From Neisseriales bacterium (GTDB lineage Bacteria; Pseudomonadota; Gammaproteobacteria; Burkholderiales; UBA11063), in NCBI GenBank assembly GCA_008017145.1, contig SSGY01000198.1:1-34945 (forward strand): a DNA stretch of 34,945 nt, read 5' to 3'. The number at the start of each line of letters is the position of its first letter. The first letter of the stretch is position 1. The notes under the pieces were generated by a model that saw nothing but the letters and a program-made list of their open reading frames with translations, was not told the origin of the DNA and searched no databases. Both the position numbers and the translations under genes were made by a program. Below, piece by piece: positions 9,000-17,261 of the stretch.

Positions 9000-11786
9000 T
9001 TAACTTTGAGTGTAATTGATAAACATATAGGCTGGGTTCAAGTATACATAAACACTACTACTTGTACCAAATACCAATGGAATATTGGTTGCACTGCCGC
9101 TAACAAAGTAGGTTGGCATAATGTAAGACACTACACCAGAAGTAGCGCTAGTGCCATTCCATACCGGACAAGTCACACCACTTAAATTAGCCGTACAGCC
9201 ACCAGAAATAGCTACCGGAGCGCTTTCCAGATAGCTGCTAACTCCCGCTACGGTAGAGTTGAAAGTTGCATAACCAGTCGCGTTAGTTACCGCCATAGTC
9301 AAATTAGTTGATACAAACTGACCATTGTTAGTACTCAGAGTTGAAGTCAATTGCGCTTGAGTATAACTTAGATAGAAACCAGTTGCACTAGCTGCATTTT
9401 TCAAAGCACCACTTAGATAGAATCCACCTTGTGGTGTACCAGAATTGGTATTTACCCACCAGCTGGCTTGCGGGAATGGAATTAGTCCACCAAAAGTCGT
9501 TGAGCCACCCACTGTTTGATAGTCAGCCTTATTAACAGTCAGAATTATGGTACAACTAGAACTTTTAGCTAAGGTAGCAGTAGATGAACCAGTCGGGCAA
9601 GTACCACTGCCTGAGGCTTGTAAACCGCGCGGCAAGTTATTGGTATTAACATTAAAATTCGTCATATCATAATTTTGTGAGTAATTAGTATAAGTTAGCG
9701 TAACACCCTGATTAGTCGAAGCCTTACCAGTAGTAACAAAGGCAGCACCTGCGCTAGTACCAGTACCGCTTTCAGTATTCAGCCCGCTAAACTCTACTCC
9801 AACATAGCTGTCATTACCGACTAAATGATAGGTCATCGCAGTTGATTCAACATAAGCTGTATCCGGCACACCACCATGGTAATTAAATGTCATTAATAAA
9901 GTACCAGACTCATTGCTTGATTCAGTTGCCACTATCGGACCATATTTAACTGCCACATTACAGCTAGCGCCGGGAGCCACAGTTCCTGTTTGCAAACAAG
10001 TACTATTGCTAGCATCAATCGCAGGAACAACGTCTGCCTGAGCACCTGATGGAACCAATGAATAACTGGTTAAGATTGCCGATTCGCTACCAGTATTTTG
10101 TATCGTGAAAGTATATGAGTTACTTTCAAAACCATTAGCATCGGTAGTAATATCTGGTGTAACCCCTGCTGCTGGAGTAGTAAATATTAGATTAGGAGCT
10201 GCAGTTATGGTATAGCGAACGGGTAATGACGAATATTTATAAGCTGTACTATTATAAGTAACATTGGCTTGTAAATAAGCATACCCAACCCCAGAACTAC
10301 CTCCGGCTTGATATTTACCAATTACCGTACAGCTAGCACCAGAATTCAGATTGAAAGCAGTTGCTAATGAAGTTATTCCGCAAGTACCAGTTATGTTATT
10401 GAAGGTTGTTACCATAGAGCTACTGCTAATATTGGAACTCAAACTAATACCAGTTAATGGAACGATTCCAGTATTAGTAATCGTATAAGTAACTGTACTC
10501 TCTACCACTGCAGATTTAGCCATAGCAATTGCCGATGGTGCCGGAGCAAGTGTTAGTGCCGGAAACGCATTATTACGTTTATAGTACAAAGTATCACTAC
10601 CAACTGTGCTACCACTAATTTTATAGGTAACAACATCCGAACCAGTAATAGTTGCATCATTAACGCTAAATCCTACGGTACAGCTACTTGCTGCATACGC
10701 TGGTATCACTCCGCTACAGTTATTGCTGATTGCAACATGAGTACCGCCATCAGTATCGGTTACGGTAAACGTACCGGCAGCAACATCGGCATTACCATTA
10801 TTAACCACAGTAACGGTTGCAGTAGTACCTGATTCCAGACTTAATACTGGTAAATTGGAGAACACCAGATTTGCTTGTGCTTGTGCTGGAGTCAAGTTGA
10901 TTAATAATGAATCACCCAGACCATCCTGCAATGAATGTCCTTGCAAGCTCGCTGATTTTAATAACTGAGTTGCCTTGATTGTTTGAGTAGTCTCACCATA
11001 TGATGGAGTTACCGTTGCAACAGTTGGTTTATTACCGTTTAGCTTAACTAAAAACTCGACAGGAATTACTTGACCAGCTGCAACTTGATTACCATTAACA
11101 AAACCATTGGCTAGCCCTACTGCACCAACATTGCTAATTTGTAAATTAACATTATTATAAATTGTTCCGGGAGTGCCACCACCAAGTAAATATGCAGTTA
11201 CATATTTAACATTGCCAGTTTCACCTACTGCACTTACTGAACCACCATAAAAGTTAACGCCTGTTAGCGAAGCACTATCAACATAAGCGTAATTTACTAT
11301 TGATTGATAATGCTGAGACTGTTGCTTGCTGTTGGTATAATCTACAGAAATAACTGCAGAATTTCGTTGTCCAGCTGCTAACGATGGAGTTACGAAGTCA
11401 ATAAAACAAGAGGCTCCTGCTTTTATTACAGCACAATTATCAGGGTTGGTTAGCCGAAAGCCATTTTTATCAGCAATCGAGGAATTGAGATTAATACCCA
11501 TTAAACTCAACATATGAACTAATTTGCTAGTTTGTGTTGCATTTTGCAAACCTACTCTAATGCTGCTAACTGTGCTATTGCCATTATTGTGAATATAAAT
11601 TTTACCTGCGGTATTTCCGCCGTTTACGATTGGCACTGAAGTCATATCATTGACCGATAATGCTGGCGCTGCAGAAAACGGCGAAAACGGAATTATTCCT
11701 CCGCTGGCGCCTGGACCACCATTACTACAACCAGCAATCTGGCTGATTAGTAAGACCAAAGCGCCAATTATTTTGGCTGATTTCAT
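9000..11786 (-). CDS. Large surface lipoprotein with repeated Ig-like domains (module 1, first gene)
   Basis: 928 aa. Signal peptide with lipobox I-A-G-C (Cys20), then a Ser/Gly-rich linker. The N-terminal region ('SVPIVNGGNTAGKIYIHNNGN', a Cys pair ending 'GASCFIDF', 'NYAYVDSAS') is homologous to that of the 1482-aa neighbour and more distantly to the two module 2 lipoproteins. The rest is a series of beta-sandwich repeats, each with a pattern 'VNNGNADVAAGTF...NNCSG...ASSCTVGF', like choice-of-anchor-D/Hydin-type Ig-like domains with an internal Cys pair. Unlike its partner it has no propeller. Expected location is the outer membrane, probably surface-exposed; function unknown. The Shine-Dalgarno AAGGA lies about ten bases upstream. 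It is divergent from the LysR gene at 12254 and shares its intergenic region. Confidence 0.9.
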   Translation of the reverse strand: MKSAKIIGALVLLISQIAGCSNGGPGASGGIIPFSPFSAAPALSVNDMTSVPIVNGGNTAGKIYIHNNGNSTVSSIRVGLQNATQTSKLVHMLSLMGINLNSSIADKNGFRLTNPDNCAVIKAGASCFIDFVTPSLAAGQRNSAVISVDYTNSKQQSQHYQSIVNYAYVDSASLTGVNFYGGSVSAVGETGNVKYVTAYLLGGGTPGTIYNNVNLQISNVGAVGLANGFVNGNQVAAGQVIPVEFLVKLNGNKPTVATVTPSYGETTQTIKATQLLKSASLQGHSLQDGLGDSLLINLTPAQAQANLVFSNLPVLSLESGTTATVTVVNNGNADVAAGTFTVTDTDGGTHVAISNNCSGVIPAYAASSCTVGFSVNDATITGSDVVTYKISGSTVGSDTLYYKRNNAFPALTLAPAPSAIAMAKSAVVESTVTYTITNTGIVPLTGISLSSNISSSSMVTTFNNITGTCGITSLATAFNLNSGASCTVIGKYQAGGSSGVGYAYLQANVTYNSTAYKYSSLPVRYTITAAPNLIFTTPAAGVTPDITTDANGFESNSYTFTIQNTGSESAILTSYSLVPSGAQADVVPAIDASNSTCLQTGTVAPGASCNVAVKYGPIVATESSNESGTLLMTFNYHGGVPDTAYVESTAMTYHLVGNDSYVGVEFSGLNTESGTGTSAGAAFVTTGKASTNQGVTLTYTNYSQNYDMTNFNVNTNNLPRGLQASGSGTCPTGSSTATLAKSSSCTIILTVNKADYQTVGGSTTFGGLIPFPQASWWVNTNSGTPQGGFYLSGALKNAASATGFYLSYTQAQLTSTLSTNNGQFVSTNLTMAVTNATGYATFNSTVAGVSSYLESAPVAISGGCTANLSGVTCPVWNGTSATSGVVSYIMPTYFVSGSATNIPLVFGTSSSVYVYLNPAYMFINYTQS

Positions 11787-12253
11787 GTTAAACTATCCTT
11801 CAAAGACTATTATTATATTTTCAGAAAATATCAGCAGTAGAAATCAGGCAACTTATTTAATCCCAACAAAAGATTGTAAAGGTATACTTTAAAGTTAAAA
11901 ATACTACTGCCAATTAATCACACCACAGCATGTCCACAATTTTATTATTGGCATTTAGGGGTAATTAAGTCAGTATTCTATAGAGATAAAGAATAAAAAA
12001 TAACTGCTATTTTAGGATAGTATACTTTCCAAGATTAACTTATTCAGTCTCTAAATTTTGGTTTAAAATATCTGTTAGCTAACTAATCTTTATTTTTGAA
12101 ATTTGCGATCTTTTTATCATAAAACAATAAAACAACTGATTATCTAGTCATAAATCTGGCTATTTATCTGCAGTGTAGTAGAATACATAAATCATAATAA
12201 AAATTAATTTAATTGTTCACTTTAACTAGAAGCTATTTTTTAAGGTTTTCACC
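11787..12253. other. Divergent intergenic region, module 1
   Basis: 467 bases without a credible ORF, separating the 928-aa lipoprotein gene (minus) from the LysR gene (plus). It is very AT-rich and contains one spaced dyad at 12007-12020 that recurs at other loci in this window. A second, weaker resemblance (AGCTATTTTTTAAGG, about 12231-12245) overlaps the LysR ribosome-binding site. The arrangement is the classic one for a LysR-type regulator controlling its divergent neighbour and itself. Confidence 0.6.
12007..12020. promoter_or_regulatory. Recurrent dyad, site A (candidate LysR operator)
   Basis: CTATTTTAGGATAG: inverted repeat CTAT-N6-ATAG. It is followed by TATACT, unlike the TTCAT seen at sites B and C. 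It lies 221 bases upstream of the 928-aa lipoprotein start and 234 bases upstream of the LysR start. Spaced dyads of this size are usual for LysR-type regulators, but binding is inferred, not shown. Confidence 0.5.
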
Positions 12254-13138
12254 ATGTATGATGATTTATTCTTATTTGCCAGAGTGGCACGCTGTAACAG
12301 TTTAACTCAAGCGTCTCGCGAATTAAATATTTATCAATCCACACTAAGCCGCCGAATTTCCAGTCTGGAAAAATTTCTTAATCTTAAACTATTTGCAAGA
12401 ACCTCCAACCAATTTGAATTAACTTATCCCGGACGAAAGCTTTATGAACAGATAAAAAATGATGAAAATCTGATACAGTCACATATCATGAATGCACTAG
12501 ATAGCGAAAATGTGATATTTGGTGAATTACAAATTATGCTGCCACAAGCTTTATCATTAGTAAAGGTTACTCCTTTGATTCATAAATTCGTTAATAAATA
12601 CCCTCGCCTAAAATTAAAAATCTTCTATCAAAACCACGAGGTTAATCTAAAAAATGGATCATTTGATCTTGCCGTAATAAGTGGAATCCCCGATCAGCCA
12701 TCACAAAAAATCAAACTGATCTACGGTGCTAAATTAGCAGCCTTCTGTACTCCCGCATATATTGAAAAATATGGCACACCAAATATGAATAATTTAAACG
12801 AGCATCGTTTTGTTGTTTCGCTGCGAGATCACGGCGAAATTATAAATCGCGCGATATTACGCGATATCAAGAATGGACAGATATTTGAACCACAAGTTGA
12901 TTATCAGATAGCCTGCAGCAATTTTTTTCATAATTTGAAATTAGTTGAAAGTGACGAATTTATCGGAGTTACTTTTCTTGACATATTGCAAGAATCTTTG
13001 GACAGCAAGCGCTATGTTACAGTTTTGGATGATTATGAATTTGAGAAAATCAATTTTTATATGCTAAAACGAGTTGAAAATGATCCGCGAATTAATCTGT
13101 GCGCCGAATTTATTGAAAAGTGCTTTACAGGTAACTAA
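12254..13138 (+). CDS. LysR-family transcriptional regulator (module 1)
   Basis: 294 aa, the standard LysR length. The N-terminal winged HTH is at residues about 1-62, with recognition-helix region 'NSLTQASRELNIYQSTLSRRISSLEKFL'; the effector-binding domain is at about 90-290 ('GELQIMLPQALSLVKVTPLIHKFVNKYPRLKLKIF'). It is a close paralogue of the regulator at 23865-24752 over its whole length: both begin MYDDLFLF and share 'YQNHEVNL' or 'FQNHEVNL', 'LRDHGEIINR' and 'FYMLKRV'. The ATG at 12254 follows TAAGG eight bases upstream. Its divergent position beside the giant lipoprotein gene makes that gene the obvious target. The effector is unknown. Confidence 0.93.
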   Translation: MYDDLFLFARVARCNSLTQASRELNIYQSTLSRRISSLEKFLNLKLFARTSNQFELTYPGRKLYEQIKNDENLIQSHIMNALDSENVIFGELQIMLPQALSLVKVTPLIHKFVNKYPRLKLKIFYQNHEVNLKNGSFDLAVISGIPDQPSQKIKLIYGAKLAAFCTPAYIEKYGTPNMNNLNEHRFVVSLRDHGEIINRAILRDIKNGQIFEPQVDYQIACSNFFHNLKLVESDEFIGVTFLDILQESLDSKRYVTVLDDYEFEKINFYMLKRVENDPRINLCAEFIEKCFTGN

Positions 13139-13145
13139 TTCAATT

Positions 13146-13170
13146 ACCAGTTAGTTTTGTTCTAACTGGT
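13146..13170. terminator. Perfect hairpin between convergent genes
   Basis: ACCAGTTAG (13146-13154) and CTAACTGGT (13162-13170) form a perfect 9-bp stem with a 7-base loop. It sits eight bases after the LysR stop and 35 bases before the end of the convergent barrel gene. No T-run follows on either strand, so it may be a Rho-independent terminator of weak type or simply a 3'-end stabilising stem. Confidence 0.4.
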
Positions 13171-13204
13171 CGTAATCGTAATATAAGCTGACAGAACATT
13201 AGTG

Positions 13205-14122
13205 TTAATTAAAATAAAAGCGCTTAGCTATTACCACGTGATCATTTACCAAGTGATTAAGTGATCGTAAAGTAGTAATAGCTACACCGCTATTTTTACT
13301 CAGTGAATATAAAGTATCGCCATGCTCAATAACAACATATTGATGTGCAGCTCCATCTATTTGCATGCGAGATGCTAAAGATCTTGCTGGTACTGATTCC
13401 AGCTGATTAGGCTGGCAAGCTGGCACACAAGCGCTTGCAACAGGCGTTGTCGCAGGCATAATTACAACCGGGGACTTACTACTAACTACAACAACATTCG
13501 TTTCAGGTCTTGACGCTAAATTAGCATCTACCGCGCTTTGATAATTATTCACACTACTAGCTTGTGTTGCCCGTGGCGCCGAAAAATTATACTGAAAACC
13601 AAATAAGGTAGTATTGGTAGTAGCGTAGCTACCGGGCTGCCCGTTAAGGTTAAAATAAGTATTATTTTCCAAATAAAGACTAAAATGATCACTCAGCGCG
13701 ACATTTACCCCAGCACTAGCCTGAGCAACCCAAGCGCTGGCACTGCCCTCAGAATTATAAATTGTAGGGCTTCCCAGCGTTCCCGACCAGCTAGAATAGC
13801 CTAAACCACTACCTAGCTTGCCATAAAGACTCCAATGATCACTCACGGGTAAAATGCCTTTAACTGCTGCAGTATAAAGGCTATAATTAGACAACCAACC
13901 CCACTGTGAGCTTGGCATAGTACTATAATCTCCCTCCAATGCCAAATAGCGATTAAAGCTATAACCTACTGCCACATCAGCAGCAGGTGCTCCAGTTGGG
14001 AGATCGGTAATCGTACCAAACCCGGCTCCAAACGCAAAATAAGCAGTGCTGTAATCATACTCCGAAGCCTCCGCAGCAAAAGTACCTCCAACACATAAAA
14101 CCATTAAATATAATTTTCTCAT
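13205..14122 (-). CDS. Outer-membrane beta-barrel protein with C-terminal LysM domain
   Basis: 305 aa. A Sec signal peptide (residues 1 to about 20, cleavage probably after A-E-A) is followed by an OmpA/Ail-like eight-strand barrel (about 25-185): alternating aromatic/polar strands such as 'AYFAFGAGFGTI', 'VAVGYSFNRYLALEGDYS', 'WSLYGKLGSGLGYSSW', ending 'TTLFGFQYNF'. A Ser/Pro/Ala-rich linker (190-255) leads to one LysM motif (about 260-305: 'YVVIEHGDTLYSLSKNSGVAITTLRSLN'), a peptidoglycan-binding fold. The protein would anchor the outer membrane to the cell wall, the job done by the OmpA C-terminal domain in typical OmpA proteins. AAGGA lies just upstream of the ATG. It is convergent with the LysR gene; no copy of the recurrent dyad is upstream. 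Confidence 0.85.
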   Translation of the reverse strand: MRKLYLMVLCVGGTFAAEASEYDYSTAYFAFGAGFGTITDLPTGAPAADVAVGYSFNRYLALEGDYSTMPSSQWGWLSNYSLYTAAVKGILPVSDHWSLYGKLGSGLGYSSWSGTLGSPTIYNSEGSASAWVAQASAGVNVALSDHFSLYLENNTYFNLNGQPGSYATTNTTLFGFQYNFSAPRATQASSVNNYQSAVDANLASRPETNVVVVSSKSPVVIMPATTPVASACVPACQPNQLESVPARSLASRMQIDGAAHQYVVIEHGDTLYSLSKNSGVAITTLRSLNHLVNDHVVIAKRFYFN

Positions 14123-14197
14123 AAATCCTTATTCTCAAAAATACTGTCCAAAGCCACCGCATAACTAATCCGTAATTAGCAAAGAAATTTCTTATGG

Positions 14198-14452
14198 TTA
14201 ATCATGTACTGCGTATTCAATAATTTCTCGCTTTAATACTAAACCATCCAGCTCTCTAATTAGAGCCTCTCGAGGATGCTTATTTGATGGAAACTCCACA
14301 GGAACCTTAAACATTCTGTTAAAAGTCGGTTTGATCATCCCTGTCACCTTCAGATAAAATGACCCGACTGTCAATGTAATTAGATGTTTATTGATATCTA
14401 CGATTTGTAAAATATCTCCAGGATGCTTTTCAAAAATAATGAATCCCATCAT
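14198..14452 (-). CDS. 84-aa protein of unknown function
   Basis: 84 aa, no signal peptide or membrane segment; not recognised. The N-terminal half is beta-rich ('FIIFEKHPGDILQIVDINKHLITLTVGSFYLKVTGMI') and the C-terminal part mixed charged ('REALIRELDGLVLKREIIEYAVHD'). Two ATGs are adjacent; AGGAG is three bases before the first (14452) and six before the second (14449), so the real start may be one codon in. The upstream region carries site B and is a near-duplicate of the region upstream of the 925-aa lipoprotein gene, so the gene is probably in the same regulon. It is real by its strong ribosome-binding site and long untranslated upstream context. Confidence 0.65.
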   Translation of the reverse strand: MMGFIIFEKHPGDILQIVDINKHLITLTVGSFYLKVTGMIKPTFNRMFKVPVEFPSNKHPREALIRELDGLVLKREIIEYAVHD

Positions 14453-14637
14453 GATCTCCTCATATGATGATATGTTTCGCTACTCAAAAACCAAACACAC
14501 AAAATTTAAATAAATGCCTAACTTACTTTATTTTTCAATTAGGCAACCCCTAGAATCATTTTTTAACTGGACTAATCTTGTGGAAAAATAAGAAATCTCA
14601 TTTTGCCCCAAAGACCAAGTAACAAACAATGTGTATG

Positions 14638-14813
14638 ACTTAAGCGCCATAACATTATTAATTAATTTTTTACAATCCATTAAACTCGGTATTTTAGAAG
14701 TTAATCATATTTTTGAGAAGTGCTATTTAAGGATAGTTCATTTTGCAATAATGAATGAAGAAATATTGTCAATAATATTTTAAAATATAATGACTTGATA
14801 TTGATAAAACTTG
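14638..14813. repeat. Duplicated non-coding block, copy 1
   Basis: Aligns almost without gaps to 23570-23750. Shared anchors in order are ACTT(A/G)AGCG, CAT(C/T)ATTA, TATTTTAGAA, TTAATCA, AAGTG, ATTTAAGGATAGT, CAATGAATGA-like, AATATT and CAATAATATTTT, GTTGATAA-like. Identity by eye is roughly 70 percent, far more than AT-rich chance. It encloses the recurrent dyad and lies upstream of the 84-aa gene. Confidence 0.7.
14723..14736. promoter_or_regulatory. Recurrent dyad, site B (candidate LysR operator)
   Basis: CTATTTAAGGATAG, a perfect CTAT-N6-ATAG dyad, in the context GTGCTATTTAAGGATAGTTC. It is about 270 bases upstream of the 84-aa gene start, comparable to site D before the 925-aa gene. 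Confidence 0.55.
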
Positions 14814-14835
14814 TAATAATCAATATACTATGTAT

Positions 14836-14884
14836 AAAAAAAGCCGGTCTAAACGATGAAAAAATTAAAAATCGCATAAACCGG
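14836..14884 (-). terminator. Rho-independent terminator of the 231-aa gene
   Basis: Read on the minus strand: CCGGT, a second inner pairing GCGAT/ATCGT, then ACCGG followed at once by C and a run of seven T (A's 14836-14842 on the plus strand). It is 60 to 110 bases after the stop at 14947. The stem is interrupted but the T-run is good. Confidence 0.5.
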
Positions 14885-14946
14885 ATATAAAAGAAAGCAA
14901 TTGTTTCAAGCTAAAATTTTATAAATTAGCAAAAAGCTCTCTCACA

Positions 14947-15642
14947 CTAAAAGTTAGTCCATAACTTAATATTGGCATCTTCTTTGGGCACTATCCATTC
15001 ACCATGTAAGCGCAGTGGATAAAGGCTAGGTTGTGCCAGATAAAAGCTTGCAATCATTAATTTTAACTTTTGCTCAAATGTAATTTCTGCCGCACCGCTG
15101 CGAATTTTCCAAAGAGGAACAATTAGAGAAAACTCCATACTATCAATATTACGTTCAAGTAACTCTAAGTAATCATGATTAATCAAACTTGCAAGCATGA
15201 TACTAAGCTGCGCAAATTGACGAAAAATATTTGGCGATGCATCATGTGGATTGATCTTTACCTGCTTCACCTCATTACGGTTGACATAGATTGAGCGATT
15301 TATTCCACATTTATTAATCCCGATGAGTTTAAATTCATAAAAATCATCATTGGCACTGATTTCAAGACGAGTCTCCTCAGCACTAAATAATTTAGGATCA
15401 TGATTGATAAAACCATATAATTTGGCATCTTTATCACGCTCTAACCAACCATCCCCTACACGCTCAAATATATTGCCTTCAATTAGCAAATCATGGTGTA
15501 CAAAATATTGCTGGCACAAACTTGTATTGAATGTAAGCAATGTAAACTCGTAGGATTCCAGCCATAAAATATTGTTAAGCACGGTTTGAACTTCAATCGG
15601 TTTCCATGCGCAGTGCATGGTTTTGGTATTAAATGTCAGCAT
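14947..15642 (-). CDS. 231-aa protein of unknown function, in the dyad-associated group
   Basis: 231 aa from the ATG at 15642; an in-frame ATG at 15654 would add MGFI. The inner start is preferred because GGGG lies a suitable distance upstream, while nothing precedes the outer one. No signal peptide or membrane segment, so cytoplasmic. It is not recognised: mixed alpha/beta with 'LLIEGNIFERVGDGWLERD', 'YEFKLIGINKCGINRSIYVN' and a helical stretch 'NIFRQFAQLSIMLASLINHDYLELLERN'. Site C lies some 85 bases upstream and a terminator follows, so it appears to be a single-gene unit. Confidence 0.7.
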   Translation of the reverse strand: MLTFNTKTMHCAWKPIEVQTVLNNILWLESYEFTLLTFNTSLCQQYFVHHDLLIEGNIFERVGDGWLERDKDAKLYGFINHDPKLFSAEETRLEISANDDFYEFKLIGINKCGINRSIYVNRNEVKQVKINPHDASPNIFRQFAQLSIMLASLINHDYLELLERNIDSMEFSLIVPLWKIRSGAAEITFEQKLKLMIASFYLAQPSLYPLRLHGEWIVPKEDANIKLWTNF

Positions 15643-15725
15643 TATAAACCCCATATGATAACTAACTAGTTATCTGATTAATGAATAAGCATAATTCTAA
15701 ATCTTTATCAGTTTGGTTAATAGTG

Positions 15726-15739
15726 CTACTTCAGGATAG
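15726..15739. promoter_or_regulatory. Recurrent dyad, site C (candidate LysR operator)
   Basis: CTACTTCAGGATAG: one base off the CTAT half-site, right half-site perfect. Flanks match site B closely (AGTG before, TTCATTAT after versus TTCATTTT). It lies 84 bases upstream of the 231-aa gene ATG, the closest spacing of the four sites and typical of LysR activation. Confidence 0.5.
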
Positions 15740-15834
15740 TTCATTATACAAAACTGCATTACAGTGCTTTAAACCAATTTGGCATCACATTTAAAAAGGG
15801 GTAGCTATGAGTGTTTATGAATAGAGTTATTACC

Positions 15835-17103
15835 CTATTTGTTGATTAATATAATTATTTTTTCATAAATAAAAATAATTAATAACATACATACAATTAA
15901 CAAAGTAGCATATATGCCAATCCATTGAGCTGTTAGAAATACAGGCACGATTGCAACTAAGAAAATTGATTTTATTACAATAAAGATTTTGACATTTTTT
16001 CTTGTTATATTTTTTAGTTGTTTTAAATTTAAAACCATTCTATATATACTGCCAAGAAAAATTATACTTAAAAATAAAACTCCATAAAATCTTGGCTCCC
16101 AATTATTTACTTCATTTAAGAAATACTCAGCTTTGGAAAAAAGAAAAACAATAGGATACTCAATAATATCATTAAAATTATATATATTAAAAATCTCAAC
16201 AAAATAAAAACAAGCAAGTAGACCTAAAGTTAAAAATAATTGAATTTTTTTACTAATTGTTAATGCTTTAAATCTTTCACCATTCTCTTTGAGTTGGCTT
16301 CTTTCTATATTTGCTAACTCATTTATTTCATCATCAATAATTCTAGAATATTTGATTATTTCAGGATGTATAATTGATTTAACTTTATCGTAAATTGCAC
16401 CATACGAAAATACTAATGCTAAACCAGCGCCTATACTAGTGAGTAGACCAGAAGAATAATTATTTAGATAATCATTAATTATTTGCGCTAAGGTGACTAA
16501 TGAGATAGCAATAAATAAAGTAGTCCAAAATACTATCCCTTTGGCCTCTCGTTTCTCATTAAAAAAAATCTCAGACATGCTGAACATAATTAAAAGAAAA
16601 GTCAATGCAAATATTATAAGAAATAGCTCTCCTCTAGCTAAGAATTGTTTGTGTAGATCTTGTTCCGCCCCAAATATCATTGAAGTAACAGATATGGCAA
16701 CGATACTACTTATGAGATAAGAACTTACAAACATGCTTTTTGCTGTAGAAATTAACTCAGATAAAAAAAGACCTATTACAAATAAAATCTTCTGTATTAA
16801 TATTGCATAGCTCAATATATTGAATCTTAGCTGCCAGACGATAAAAAGATTAAACGTAATGCTTAAGATTGAACTAGTGTAAAATAACTGGTCTTGTATA
16901 GTTAAACTCATAGGAGATTTTATTAAAAGCGTCAAAGTTACCATATAGAAATAAGTAAGGAAAAAATCTATAAGAAATGTAGTAATAGCAAAATAAAACA
17001 AACTTAAAAGAAAATAGATAAATTTATTTGATTTGGATAAATAAAAATAAACACATGATTTCTGATTTCCCTTTAATATAACTTCCCATAATTGGCTTGA
17101 CAT
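15835..17103 (-). CDS. Polytopic membrane protein of unknown function
   Basis: 422 aa, very rich in Ile/Phe/Leu/Tyr, with about ten hydrophobic segments in two groups separated by a charged cytosolic loop around residues 240-270 ('RIIDDEINELANIERSQLKENGERFKALTISKKI'). A second charged loop ('NLKQLKNITRKNVKIF') precedes the last two segments. No transporter or enzyme motif was recognised. The start is firm: AGGAGG lies four bases before the ATG. Two TATAAT-like hexamers upstream (about 17145-17163, minus strand) are -10 candidates, without a clear -35. The codons are more AT-rich than those of neighbours, which may indicate acquisition or just membrane-protein composition. Confidence 0.8.
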   Translation of the reverse strand: MSSQLWEVILKGNQKSCVYFYLSKSNKFIYFLLSLFYFAITTFLIDFFLTYFYMVTLTLLIKSPMSLTIQDQLFYTSSILSITFNLFIVWQLRFNILSYAILIQKILFVIGLFLSELISTAKSMFVSSYLISSIVAISVTSMIFGAEQDLHKQFLARGELFLIIFALTFLLIMFSMSEIFFNEKREAKGIVFWTTLFIAISLVTLAQIINDYLNNYSSGLLTSIGAGLALVFSYGAIYDKVKSIIHPEIIKYSRIIDDEINELANIERSQLKENGERFKALTISKKIQLFLTLGLLACFYFVEIFNIYNFNDIIEYPIVFLFSKAEYFLNEVNNWEPRFYGVLFLSIIFLGSIYRMVLNLKQLKNITRKNVKIFIVIKSIFLVAIVPVFLTAQWIGIYATLLIVCMLLIIFIYEKIIILINK

Positions 17104-17261
17104 ATCTACCTCCTGAGGTTAAAACTGACAGAACTCCAAATAATTATACCTTTATTATAGCTTTAAATAAGATTTGTAGACAGTCCCTATTTACAAAAAT
17201 TCATATGTATTTCAGTTCAACAAGACAAAATTTACATAACAATAGAAAATTTCAATTTGCC

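Larger units (their letters stand above)
14453..14946. other. Intergenic region holding site B and a duplicated block
   Basis: 494 bases with no credible ORF between two minus-strand genes. The right part holds a probable terminator for the gene ending at 14947. The middle (about 14638-14813) is homologous to 23570-23750. The left part (14453-14637) is an AT-rich leader for the 84-aa gene with no feature I can name. Confidence 0.6.

Noticed and set aside
11791..11800. A fifth copy of the AGGATAGT element (minus strand, AAGGATAGTT) just before the 928-aa lipoprotein gene
   Set aside because: It lacks the left half-site and coincides with the gene's Shine-Dalgarno sequence, so the match is explained by the ribosome-binding site.
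14198..14452. 84-aa protein as a CsrA-type regulator
   Set aside because: Size and beta-rich start are suggestive, but the conserved CsrA N-terminus and Arg residues are absent.
14947..15642. 231-aa protein as a Tubby/LURP-one-like protein
   Set aside because: A few strand patterns are similar but no conserved motif is present; left as unknown.
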